DNA of 13,436 nt from an uncultured delta proteobacterium (GTDB lineage Bacteria > RBG-13-61-14 > DRUE01), in NCBI GenBank assembly GCA_903930515.1, contig CAIYYW010000187.1, positions 1 to 13,436 of the forward strand. Direction: 5' to 3'. Positions within the stretch are counted from its first letter, which is position 1. Each line of letters opens with the position of its first letter. The position numbers and the translations under genes were made by a program. Below the pieces are notes generated by a model that ran no database searches, was not told the origin of the DNA, and was given only the letters and a program-made list of their open reading frames with translations. Positions 5,492-13,436 of the stretch are shown here, piece after piece.

Positions 5492-6931
5492 ATGAGACGC
5501 GATTTCCAGAGAACGGGTTCCTTTTTCGCATTGCTTTGCGCGGGAATATTCTTGCTCTCTCTCTGCCAAACCGGTCCGGCCCGGGCTGAGAACAATTCTG
5601 GGCCGTCGCATTTTTCCGGCGCGCCTTTGGGGAATCCCGGTCCGAAACCCGCAACCCAATCCGATCACGCAGTCCCGGAATGGGACCCGCCGGTTTGGAC
5701 CGTGTCCGGGTTCGCCTTGATGCTGCTCAGCATCGCCTTGGTCCCTTTGGCAAAGCCGCGCTTTTGGGAATCCAACCGCAATAAGTTGATCGTAACCCTC
5801 GCGCTCGCGCTTCCGTTCGGAACCTTGATCCTGCTCAATGACCGACATTCCCTGTTTTATGAAATGCGAGAATACTTCTCCTTCATCGTCCTGCTCGGGT
5901 CCCTCTTCATCATCTCCGGCGGAATCTATCTTCACGGGAACATTCACGCCAGCCCGAAAAACAATGTCATCCTGATCGGGATCGGAACCATTTTGGCCAG
6001 TCTGATCGGGACCACCGGCGCCGCAATGCTTTTGATCCGTCCCCTGATCTCCACCAACTCCGAGCGCAAATATGTCAAGCACACCATTATCTTCTCCATC
6101 TTTTTAATCGCCAACATCGGCGGGTCCCTCACCCCGCTCGGAGACCCGCCCTTATTTATGGGATACCTCCGCGGAGTGCCCTTCCTCTGGACCCTGAGAC
6201 TTTGGAAAATCTGGCTGCCGACCTCCGCGCTCATCCTGGTCATCTATTATCTCCTGGACCGATATTACTGGGCCAAAGAATCAATTGAAGCCAAGCGCTG
6301 GGACGAAAAATACCAGCTCCCGATCCGGCTCAACGGCAAGATCAATCTCCTCTGGCTGATCGCCATCATCCTGATCATCTTCTTTGGCCTGAAAAGCCCC
6401 TATCGCGAAATGGCGATGCTGTCCCTTTGTCTGATCTCCTGGATCACCACCCCCGGGGGCGTGCGCGAGGCCCACAAGTTCACCTTCGCCCCGATCATTG
6501 AAGTGGCCGTGCTCTTTTTCGGAATCTTTGTCACCATGGTCCCGGCCCTGCTCCTGCTCCGCAGCCACGGTTCGGAAATGGGGATCACCCGTCCCTGGCA
6601 ATTCTTCTGGGCCTCCGGAATTTTATCCAGCTTTCTTGACAACACCCCAACCTATCTGGTATATTTAAGCTTGGCTGAATCGCTCAACCTTCCACCAGAA
6701 GTTATTCTCCAGTCAGGCTCGGGAGTAAGTCATTTGGTTTTGGAAGCCATCTCCTGCGGAGCGGTTTTTATGGGCGCCAACACCTACATTGGAAACGGTC
6801 CCAACTTTATGGTCAAGGTGATCGCGGAAGAGAACAGTGTCCGGATGCCGTCGTTCTTTGGGTATATGATCTGGTCGGGCTTGATTTTAATCCCGATTTT
6901 TGTTTTAATCACTTGGATTTTTTTCAGTTGA
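5492..6931 (+). CDS. CitMHS_2-type sodium:proton antiporter / citrate-transporter-like protein
   Basis: 479 residues from ATG 5492. An N-terminal signal peptide is evident (RR, hydrophobic 11-25, likely cleavage after ARA at 30-32), then a Pro/Gly-rich spacer (33-68) and about 11 membrane segments. Diagnostic blocks match the putative citrate transporter / sodium:proton antiporter family (CitMHS_2, ion transporter superfamily): GTTGAAMLLIRPL (173-185), GGSLTPLGDPPLFMGYL (210-226), SSFLDNTPTYLVY (379-391) and GANTYIGNGPNFMVK (428-442). The substrate ion cannot be read from sequence. The open frame extends left to 5333, into the bactofilin gene, but the signal peptide fixes the start near 5492; the Shine-Dalgarno there is weak, and TTG 5483 is an alternative. 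It lies 80 bases after the bactofilin gene and 58 before the ATP synthase block. Confidence 0.83.
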   Translation: MRRDFQRTGSFFALLCAGIFLLSLCQTGPARAENNSGPSHFSGAPLGNPGPKPATQSDHAVPEWDPPVWTVSGFALMLLSIALVPLAKPRFWESNRNKLIVTLALALPFGTLILLNDRHSLFYEMREYFSFIVLLGSLFIISGGIYLHGNIHASPKNNVILIGIGTILASLIGTTGAAMLLIRPLISTNSERKYVKHTIIFSIFLIANIGGSLTPLGDPPLFMGYLRGVPFLWTLRLWKIWLPTSALILVIYYLLDRYYWAKESIEAKRWDEKYQLPIRLNGKINLLWLIAIILIIFFGLKSPYREMAMLSLCLISWITTPGGVREAHKFTFAPIIEVAVLFFGIFVTMVPALLLLRSHGSEMGITRPWQFFWASGILSSFLDNTPTYLVYLSLAESLNLPPEVILQSGSGVSHLVLEAISCGAVFMGANTYIGNGPNFMVKVIAEENSVRMPSFFGYMIWSGLILIPIFVLITWIFFS

Positions 6932-6955
6932 CAAAAGGGGAGAATAAGTTAAATA
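6928..6955 (+). promoter_or_regulatory. Possible promoter for the ATP synthase operon
   Basis: A perfect -35 box TTGACA (6928-6933) overlaps the stop codon of the transporter gene. An A/T-rich stretch follows in which TTAAAT (6949-6954, spacer 15) or TAAATA (6950-6955, spacer 16) could serve as -10; neither is a close match. Transcription may also read through from upstream. Confidence 0.4.
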
Positions 6956-6968
6956 AATAGGTTTGATC

Positions 6969-6992
6969 AAGGAGGATGGAATTTAAGTTATG
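6969..6992 (+). promoter_or_regulatory. Ribosome binding site with long spacing to the b' start
   Basis: AAGGAGG (6969-6975) is the only strong site before the b' gene but lies 14 bases from ATG 6990, longer than usual. An in-frame TAA at 6984-6986 rules out an upstream start. ATG 6976, touching the site, opens a five-codon frame that ends in the overlap TTATGA with the b' start. Confidence 0.5.
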
Positions 6993-7412
6993 ATCAGTCT
7001 GAACTATAGCTTCTTCATTGAGATCGCCCTGTTCCTGGCAATGGTGGTTTTTCTGCAGAGGTTCCTGTTCAAACCCCTGCTCCGGCTCTGGGACCGGCGC
7101 GAGGAATTGATTGAGGGCAACCGCCAAAAAGCCGAAGCCCTGTCCAAGCAAGTTGATCAGATGGTGGTCTATTACGAGGCCCAACTCTGGGCCGCGAGGA
7201 GGCTGGCGCAGGAAGAGCGGGAGAAAATCCGCAAACAGGCCGAGCAGGAACAGGAAGAGATGGTAAGGACGGCCCGGACCGAGTCGAACGAGATGGTCGC
7301 GGAGTTTAAAGGCAAGATCGCGCTGGAATACCGGGAGGCCTTGAAGCGAATCCAGGCGGAATCGGAAGCCATGGGCCAGAACATTGCCGGCCGGATTTTA
7401 GGAAAGGGTTGA
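6990..7412 (+). CDS. atpF': F0F1 ATP synthase subunit b' (peripheral stalk)
   Basis: 140 residues. A single N-terminal membrane helix (about 7-27, FFIEIALFLAMVVFLQRFLF) with FKPLLRLWDRREELI just after it is the ATP synthase b-family signature. The rest (30-138) is a long charged helix rich in Glu, Lys, Arg and Ala that forms the right-handed coiled coil of the stator. The short length, lack of the extra N-terminal segment seen in the following gene, and the tandem arrangement mark it as b', the divergent partner in organisms with b/b' heterodimers. It is first of the ATP synthase block and ends eight bases before the atpF ATG. Confidence 0.92.
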   Translation: MISLNYSFFIEIALFLAMVVFLQRFLFKPLLRLWDRREELIEGNRQKAEALSKQVDQMVVYYEAQLWAARRLAQEEREKIRKQAEQEQEEMVRTARTESNEMVAEFKGKIALEYREALKRIQAESEAMGQNIAGRILGKG

Positions 7413-7420
7413 GCGGTAAA

Positions 7421-8026
7421 ATGAGCCAGGAAAAAAAATCGGCCGGAATGGTCGCCATGGTTTTAAAGAACCCCCTCCTCTATGTGATCCTGCTCTGGAC
7501 CGCGCTCGGGTTCGTCCTGACCCCGGTGTTTGAAAAAATCGGGATTGAGACGGCCAAGGCCAACGCCTGGCAGATCGCCAATTTCCTGATCCTGCTCAGC
7601 GTGCTTTATTATTTCGGCAAAGACCCCTTGAAGGAATACCTTTCCAAGCGCAGAACCGAGATCGGCGGATCCATTGATGAAGCGAAGAAGATGTTGGAAG
7701 ACACGGAGAGGTCCAGCCAGGATTACGAATATAAAATGGAATGGATTGAAGACGACCTGGCCGGGATCGAAAGCCGGATCCGGGAAGAGGGGGATCGGGA
7801 GCGGATCCGTTTGATGGAAGAAGCGCAAAAGCAGATTGAGCGGATCCGCCACGAGGCGGAGTTCACGGCCAATCAGGAACTCAAGGCCGCGGAGGCGCTC
7901 CTGAAAGAGGAAGCGATCCGCAGCGCCTTGCGGATCGCGGAGGAGATTTTGAAGAGCAAGCTGGGCGACCAGGACGAGGCCCGCTTGCTGGAGGAATATT
8001 TGCAGGAGGTTGAGCGTGGCGGTTAA
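7421..8026 (+). CDS. atpF: F0F1 ATP synthase subunit b
   Basis: 201 residues from ATG 7421. Two hydrophobic segments are seen: 18-35 (LLYVILLWTALGFVLTPV) and 51-66 (IANFLILLSVLYYFGK). The second, followed by PLKEYLSKRRTEIGGSI, is the canonical b-subunit anchor; the first may be a cleaved signal peptide or a second helix, as in several deltaproteobacterial b subunits. Residues 70-200 are a charged coiled coil ending in the LRIAEEILKSKL stretch that contacts delta. TTG 7409 would overlap the b' stop but has its Shine-Dalgarno touching the codon; ATG 7421 has GGAAAGGG (7401-7408) twelve bases upstream. The end overlaps atpH by 11 bases. Confidence 0.93.
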   Translation: MSQEKKSAGMVAMVLKNPLLYVILLWTALGFVLTPVFEKIGIETAKANAWQIANFLILLSVLYYFGKDPLKEYLSKRRTEIGGSIDEAKKMLEDTERSSQDYEYKMEWIEDDLAGIESRIREEGDRERIRLMEEAQKQIERIRHEAEFTANQELKAAEALLKEEAIRSALRIAEEILKSKLGDQDEARLLEEYLQEVERGG

Positions 8027-8561
8027 AACCAGCATTGCGCGACGGTATGCCCGGGCTTTGCTGATGATCGCCCGGGAACAGAACCGGATCAACGAGACCA
8101 AGCAGGAGCTGGTCCGGGTGGTTGGTTTTTTCGATCAGGCGCCGGATTTGTTCGTCCAGCTTCTAAGCCCGGCCTTGGGCAAGCGGGAGCGGGGAAAGAT
8201 TTTGGAACAATTGATCCCGGCGCTGGGCTTGAGCGCGGTCAGCGGGAATTTCCTTTTGCTCCTGAACCAGAAAGCCCGGCTGGATTATCTGAAAAAAATT
8301 TATGAGTCCTATCTTTTGCTTTCCGACCAGGCCTCCGGGATCAGCCGCGCGAATGTTTTTTCCGCGCGCCCTCTTTCCGACCAGTTCAAGGAACGGCTGA
8401 TTAAGAGCCTGCAAAAGCGGACCGGCAAGACCATCATCGCGGAGTTCCGGCTGGACCGGGAATTGATCGGAGGGGTCAAGGTCCAGATCGGCAGTTTGCT
8501 TTTGGACGGGTCGGTCAAGGCGCAGTTGAAATTGATGGAAGACAAATTAAAACGGGTTTAA
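8016..8561 (+). CDS. atpH: F0F1 ATP synthase subunit delta
   Basis: 181 residues from GTG 8016. Delta (OSCP homologue) caps the alpha3beta3 head and ties it to the b stalk. The N-terminal helical domain begins SIARRYARALL (6-16). The C-terminal part shows the family pattern LIGGVKVQIGSLLLDGSVKAQL (150-171). Length is standard. GTG 8016 is chosen because AGGAGG (8004-8009) sits six bases upstream; TTG 8010 touches that site. The start lies inside the end of atpF (11-base overlap), implying coupling. Confidence 0.94.
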   Translation: MAVKTSIARRYARALLMIAREQNRINETKQELVRVVGFFDQAPDLFVQLLSPALGKRERGKILEQLIPALGLSAVSGNFLLLLNQKARLDYLKKIYESYLLLSDQASGISRANVFSARPLSDQFKERLIKSLQKRTGKTIIAEFRLDRELIGGVKVQIGSLLLDGSVKAQLKLMEDKLKRV

Positions 8562-8576
8562 TCGGGAGGAATAAAG

Positions 8577-10106
8577 ATGCCAGAGATCAGGGTGGACGAA
8601 GTCAGTGAAATTCTGAGAAAGCAGATCCAGGAATTTGGAAAAAAGATTGAAATGTCCGAAACCGGGGTGGTGATCTCGGTCGGAGACGGGATCGCCCGGA
8701 TTTACGGCCTGGAGAAATGTATGGCCGGGGAGTTGATTGAGTTCCCGGGAAACCTCTTCGGAATGGCCCTCAACCTGGAAGAGGATAATGTGGGCGTGGC
8801 CATTTTCGGGGAAGACTACAAGATCAAGGAAGGAGATACGGTCAAGCGCACCGGCCGGATCGTGGAAGTGCCGGCGGGGGACGCCGTGATCGGACGGGTG
8901 GTCAACCCTCTCGGACAGCCCATTGACGGCAAGGGTCCGATTGAATCCAAAGAGTCCCGACGGGTGGAGATCAAAGCCCCGGGGATCGTGCTCCGCCAGC
9001 CGGTGAAAGAGCCGCTCCAGACCGGGCTCAAGGCCATTGACTCAATGATCCCGATCGGGAGAGGACAGCGCGAACTGATCATCGGCGACCGCCAGACCGG
9101 CAAGACCGCGATCGCCCTGGACGCGATCATCAATCAAAGGGATGCCGATGTCTTCTGCATCTATGTCGCAATCGGCCAGAAGCAGAGCACCATCGCCCGG
9201 GTGGTGGAGAAGCTGGAAGAGTTCGGCGCGATGAAATACACTACCGTGGTCTCGGCCACCGCCAGCGAAAGCGCGCCGCTCCAATTCCTGGCCCCCTATA
9301 CCGGCTGCACCATGGGCGAATATTTCCGCGACAACGGCAAGCACTCCCTGGTTATTTATGACGACCTTTCCAAACACGCCCAGGCTTACCGCCAGATGTC
9401 CTTACTGCTCCGCCGTCCGCCCGGACGCGAGGCCTACCCCGGAGATGTCTTCTATCTTCATTCCCGTCTGCTGGAGCGAGCGGCCAAGCTCAGCGACAAA
9501 TACGGCGGAGGCTCCCTGACCGCGCTCCCGATTATTGAGACCCAGGCCGGAGATATTTCCGCCTACATCCCCACCAATGTCATCTCCATCACCGACGGTC
9601 AAATCTTCCTGGAATCAGACCTGTTCTACGCCGGGTTCCGGCCCGCGGTCAATGTGGGCTTGAGCGTGAGCCGCGTGGGAGGCAACGCCCAGATCAAGGC
9701 GATGAAGCAGGTGGCCGGATCCTTAAAGCTGGACCTGGCCCAATACCGGGAAATGGCCGCGTTCGCACAGTTCGGGAGCGACCTGGACAAGACCACCCTC
9801 CAGATGCTCAAGCGCGGCGAGCGGTTGATGGAAATCTTGAAGCAGCTTCAGTACCAGGGGATGCCGGTGGAAAAACAGGTTTTGATCATCTACGCCGGGA
9901 CCAATGGATTCCTGGATGAATACGCGGTGGGGCTTTTGAAAAAATACGAAGCCGAAATGCTCCGGTTCGCGGAGAACCGGCATCCGGATGTGCTGAAGAC
10001 GATCAAGGAGAAGAAGAAGCTTGATGAAGACCTGGAGAAGAAGATTGAGAATTTGCTGACCGAGTTCAAGGCCGAGTTCCTGGCATCCCTGGAGAAGGCC
10101 GAATAA
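8577..10106 (+). CDS. atpA: F0F1 ATP synthase subunit alpha
   Basis: 509 residues, full length. Alpha forms the non-catalytic nucleotide sites of the F1 head. Visible blocks are the N-terminal beta-barrel (about 27-95), Walker A GDRQTGKT (170-177), Walker B region [16 protein letters not shown] (258-273), [23 protein letters not shown] (281-303), and the arginine-finger segment [12 protein letters not shown] (361-372, R366). The ATG is preceded by GGGAGGA (8564-8570) at six bases. The stop shares one base with the atpG ATG (TAATG). Confidence 0.98.
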   Translation: MPEIRVDEVSEILRKQIQEFGKKIEMSETGVVISVGDGIARIYGLEKCMAGELIEFPGNLFGMALNLEEDNVGVAIFGEDYKIKEGDTVKRTGRIVEVPAGDAVIGRVVNPLGQPIDGKGPIESKESRRVEIKAPGIVLRQPVKEPLQTGLKAIDSMIPIGRGQRELIIGDRQTGKTAIALDAIINQRDADVFCIYVAIGQKQSTIARVVEKLEEFGAMKYTTVVSATASESAPLQFLAPYTGCTMGEYFRDNGKHSLVIYDDLSKHAQAYRQMSLLLRRPPGREAYPGDVFYLHSRLLERAAKLSDKYGGGSLTALPIIETQAGDISAYIPTNVISITDGQIFLESDLFYAGFRPAVNVGLSVSRVGGNAQIKAMKQVAGSLKLDLAQYREMAAFAQFGSDLDKTTLQMLKRGERLMEILKQLQYQGMPVEKQVLIIYAGTNGFLDEYAVGLLKKYEAEMLRFAENRHPDVLKTIKEKKKLDEDLEKKIENLLTEFKAEFLASLEKAE

Positions 10107-10969
10107 TGGCCACCCTCCGAAAAATTCGGCGCCAGATCCAGAGCGTCAAGAGTATCCAGCAGATCACCCGCGCGATGTATATGGTGGCCGCGGCCAAGTT
10201 GCGCCGGGCGCAACAGGAGATGGAGGCCTCCCGGCCTTACGCCCGGACCCTAGACGAGGTCATCGGCCGGGTGCTGGTCCGGACCGAGAACCGCGAACAT
10301 CCCCTGCTCAAGCAGCGCGAGGGGAAAAAAGCGGAACTGGTGGTCTTCACTTCCGACCGCGGGATGTGCGGAGGCTTCAACCACAGCATCCTCCGATCCG
10401 CGGAATTGTTCCTGGAAGAAAACCGAGAGCAGTTCCCGGAAGTGTCTTTGACCCTGGTCGGCAAAAAGGGGATGGACTATTACAAGAATAAGCCGGTCAA
10501 GGTGAGCAAACATTATTTAAACCCGATCCGGGAGGTGAGCCTGGACCGCGCCATCGTCATCGCCGACGAGATGATCCAGCGATTTATTGCCGGAGAAGCG
10601 GATTCCATCAGCATTCTCTACTCGCTGTTTCACAGCCCGGTGATGCAGCGGCCGATCATCATTGACCTGTTGCCGTTCAAGCCCCGGGAAAAAGTACAAC
10701 TGGTGAAGGTGGATTATTTATACGAGCCGAGCGAGCCCGAGTTGATGAACCAGCTCCTGCCCTGGCAGATCCGGGTGCAGGTTTATCAGGCGATGCTGGA
10801 AAACCGGACCAGCGAGTTGGGGGCTCGGATGAGCTCAATGGACCTGGCCACCGAGAACGCCGGAGAATTGATTCAAAATTTGACCTTGAAAATGAACCGC
10901 GCCCGTCAGGAAACCATCACCAAGGAATTGCTGGACATCGTGACCGGGGCGGAAGCGCTTAAGAAGTAA
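10106..10969 (+). CDS. atpG: F0F1 ATP synthase subunit gamma
   Basis: 287 residues. Gamma is the central shaft of F1. The N-terminal helix IQSVKSIQQITRAMYMVAAAKLRRAQ (11-36) and the C-terminal signature ITKELLDIVTGAEAL (271-285) form the coiled coil. SDRGMCGGFN (83-92) is the conserved core loop, with Met and Phe where Leu is usual. The start overlaps atpA by one base and has GGAGAAGG (10091-10098) upstream. A 69-base gap with two hairpins separates it from atpD. Confidence 0.97.
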   Translation: MATLRKIRRQIQSVKSIQQITRAMYMVAAAKLRRAQQEMEASRPYARTLDEVIGRVLVRTENREHPLLKQREGKKAELVVFTSDRGMCGGFNHSILRSAELFLEENREQFPEVSLTLVGKKGMDYYKNKPVKVSKHYLNPIREVSLDRAIVIADEMIQRFIAGEADSISILYSLFHSPVMQRPIIIDLLPFKPREKVQLVKVDYLYEPSEPELMNQLLPWQIRVQVYQAMLENRTSELGARMSSMDLATENAGELIQNLTLKMNRARQETITKELLDIVTGAEALKK

Positions 10970-10989
10970 GGGCGCGAGTAATCGCGCCC
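10970..10989 (+). repeat. Perfect 8-bp hairpin after atpG, loop GTAA
   Basis: GGGCGCGA (10970-10977), loop GTAA (10978-10981) and TCGCGCCC (10982-10989) form a perfect stem starting at the base after the atpG stop. No T-run follows, so full termination is unlikely. It may protect or mark the 3' end of the upstream message, or be a mobile repeat of the same family as 141-160. Confidence 0.8.
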
Positions 10990-10998
10990 GGATAAGGA

Positions 10999-12445
<1,447 letters not shown>

Positions 12446-12451
12446 TTGCAG

Positions 12452-12471
12452 GGGCGCAAGATATTGCTCCC
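12452..12471 (+). repeat. Hairpin between atpD and atpC, loop GATA
   Basis: GGGCGCAA (12452-12459), loop GATA (12460-12463) and TTGCTCCC (12464-12471) pair at seven of eight positions (C12455/T12468 mismatched). It sits seven bases after the atpD stop and five before the GGAG of atpC, mirroring the placement of 10999-11020 before atpD. Confidence 0.7.
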
Positions 12472-12486
12472 GAATGGAGAAGATGA

Positions 12487-12906
12487 ATGGCGGATAAATT
12501 TAATTTGCAGGTGATCACCCCGGACCGGGTGGTGTTCAAGGGAGAGGTCAACGAGGTCTATGCCCCGGGATTTCTCGGTGAATTCGGAGTGCTGGCCGGG
12601 CACACGCCCTACCTGGTCCTGCTCAAGACCGGCCGTCTCAAAATCCGCCGCGATGCCCAATGGACCTATGCCGCGCTCAATGGCGGCTTTTGCGAAGTGG
12701 ACTACGACTCAATGCGGATTCTCGCCGAGACCTGCGAGGTCAGCAATGAGATTGATCCGGACCGGGCTCAAAAGGCTAAAGCGCGCGCGGAAGAGAGCCT
12801 GAAAAAACTGGACCCGGTCAAGGACGCGCAGGAATTCAAGGCCGCGGGCGCGGCTTTGCAAAGGGCATTGATCCGGCTGGAAGTCGCGGACAAATCCCAG
12901 GGCTGA
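12487..12906 (+). CDS. atpC: F0F1 ATP synthase subunit epsilon
   Basis: 139 residues. Epsilon binds gamma and the c-ring and can inhibit ATP hydrolysis. The N-terminal beta-sandwich (1-86) contains the family block APGFLGEFGVLAGHTPYLVLLKTG (26-49); residues 88-135 form the two C-terminal helices, so this is the long form. ATG 12487 has GGAG (12476-12479) seven bases upstream; ATG 12483 is out of frame and stops at once. It is the last gene of the block and faces the plsC gene across 11 bases with no clear terminator. Confidence 0.95.
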   Translation: MADKFNLQVITPDRVVFKGEVNEVYAPGFLGEFGVLAGHTPYLVLLKTGRLKIRRDAQWTYAALNGGFCEVDYDSMRILAETCEVSNEIDPDRAQKAKARAEESLKKLDPVKDAQEFKAAGAALQRALIRLEVADKSQG

Positions 12907-12917
12907 TCCGTCCCGGT

Positions 12918-13436
12918 TCAGGCAGCCTTCGGCCCGGGAGTTAAAAGCTCGTCCTGATTCGCGTTGCCTTCTTCGGTCTCCGGATCAAATCCCCTAATCA
13001 TCGCCCTCCGGACCTGGTCCATCAATTCCTGCTTTTGTTCCGGGCCGAAATCCCTGGTCAAGATCGGGTCCCCGATCTTGATCCTGACCACCTTGGGCCG
13101 CTGGAAGGAATATTTTCCCTTGCCCATCATTGACTGCGTGCCGCTGATGCTGATCGGGACAATCGGCACCCCGGCCTTGACGGTCAGGATGAACCCGCCC
13201 TTCTTGAACGGCCCCAGTTTATGGTCCGGGCTTCGGGTGCCTTCGGGAAAAAACAGCACGCTCATCCCCTTCCGGATTTTATCCGCAGCCTTGTCCAACT
13301 CCGCAAAGGCCTGCTTCGGGTTGGAACGGTCAATGATGATTTGCCCGCTGATCAAGAGCAATTGACCGAAAACCGGGATATATTTCAAAATCTTCTTGCC
13401 CACAACCCGGATCGGGACCGGCAAAGCAGCCACCAG
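12918..13436 (-). CDS. plsC: 1-acylglycerol-3-phosphate acyltransferase, PlsC family (5' end outside window)
   Basis: A partial minus-strand gene; about 172 C-terminal residues are present and the frame runs open through the window edge. PlsC makes phosphatidic acid from lysophosphatidic acid and acyl-ACP or acyl-CoA at the inner membrane. Visible family blocks are PVPIRVVGKKILKYIPVFG followed by IIIDRSN, then the phosphate-binding FPEGTRS (13230-13250), then VPIVPISISGTQ. The catalytic NHxSxxD box would lie just beyond the right edge. The C-terminal tail after GDPILTRDF is charged and ends ELLTPGPKAA. The gene converges on atpC with 11 bases between stop codons, so the two transcripts probably overlap. 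The first visible Met-like codon is an internal GTG, not the start. Confidence 0.92.
   Translation of the reverse strand: MVAALPVPIRVVGKKILKYIPVFGQLLLISGQIIIDRSNPKQAFAELDKAADKIRKGMSVLFFPEGTRSPDHKLGPFKKGGFILTVKAGVPIVPISISGTQSMMGKGKYSFQRPKVVRIKIGDPILTRDFGPEQKQELMDQVRRAMIRGFDPETEEGNANQDELLTPGPKAA

Noticed and set aside
650-8562. Identical 13-mer AAACGGGTTTAAT at the ends of khpA (650-662) and atpH (8550-8562), able to form an A/T hairpin
   Set aside because: One 13-base match is expected by chance in a window this long, and in atpH most of it is coding sequence.
10626-10633. TGTTTCAC, a half-match to the parS consensus
   Set aside because: The second half (GTGAAACA) is absent and the site is inside the atpG reading frame; a half-site alone is expected by chance.

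Overview
This window looks like bacterial chromosome from a free-living Gram-negative-type lineage, probably uncultivated. The layout parA-parB-bactofilin followed by a split F-type ATP synthase operon (b', b, delta, alpha, gamma, beta, epsilon, without a and c) recalls Desulfobacterota (deltaproteobacteria) and related candidate phyla. This is inference from gene order and protein style; no rRNA or other taxonomic marker is present. All genes but the last are on the + strand. No transposase, phage gene, tRNA, rRNA or CRISPR array was seen.

Bases 1-417 hold no convincing gene. They contain a hairpin at 12-39, a two-copy tandem repeat (126-250) built around perfect short hairpins, and a good sigma70-type promoter (312-340). 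The promoter drives a KH-domain RNA-binding protein (khpA, 418-651). A zinc-ribbon protein with a charged linker and a Tudor/SH3-like C-terminal domain (688-1248) follows, then a membrane-anchored sulfatase/phosphatase-superfamily enzyme (1250-3241).

A second promoter, which shares its -35 region and spacing with the first, sits at 3269-3297. Its predicted transcription start falls almost on the ATG of parA, so parA is probably read from a leaderless mRNA. parA, parB and a bactofilin overlap end to start (3306-5411): a chromosome-segregation and cytoskeleton cluster. An 11-13 helix transporter of the CitMHS_2 (sodium:proton antiporter / citrate-transporter-like) family comes next (5492-6931).

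The ATP synthase block (6990-12906) encodes peripheral stalk (b', b, delta) and catalytic head and rotor parts (alpha, gamma, beta, epsilon). The membrane rotor genes atpB (a) and atpE (c) are absent and must lie elsewhere. atpD is bracketed by short hairpins of the same architecture as those at the left end: 20-22 nt, A-T pair closing a four-base loop, stem sequences that differ while pairing is kept. A convergent, truncated plsC-type acyltransferase (12918-13436, minus strand) closes the window.

No wholly new enzyme system is evident. The most unusual items are the covarying hairpin family, the paired look-alike promoters with a leaderless parA, the two possible bactofilin starts, and the unassigned zinc-ribbon/Tudor-like protein.
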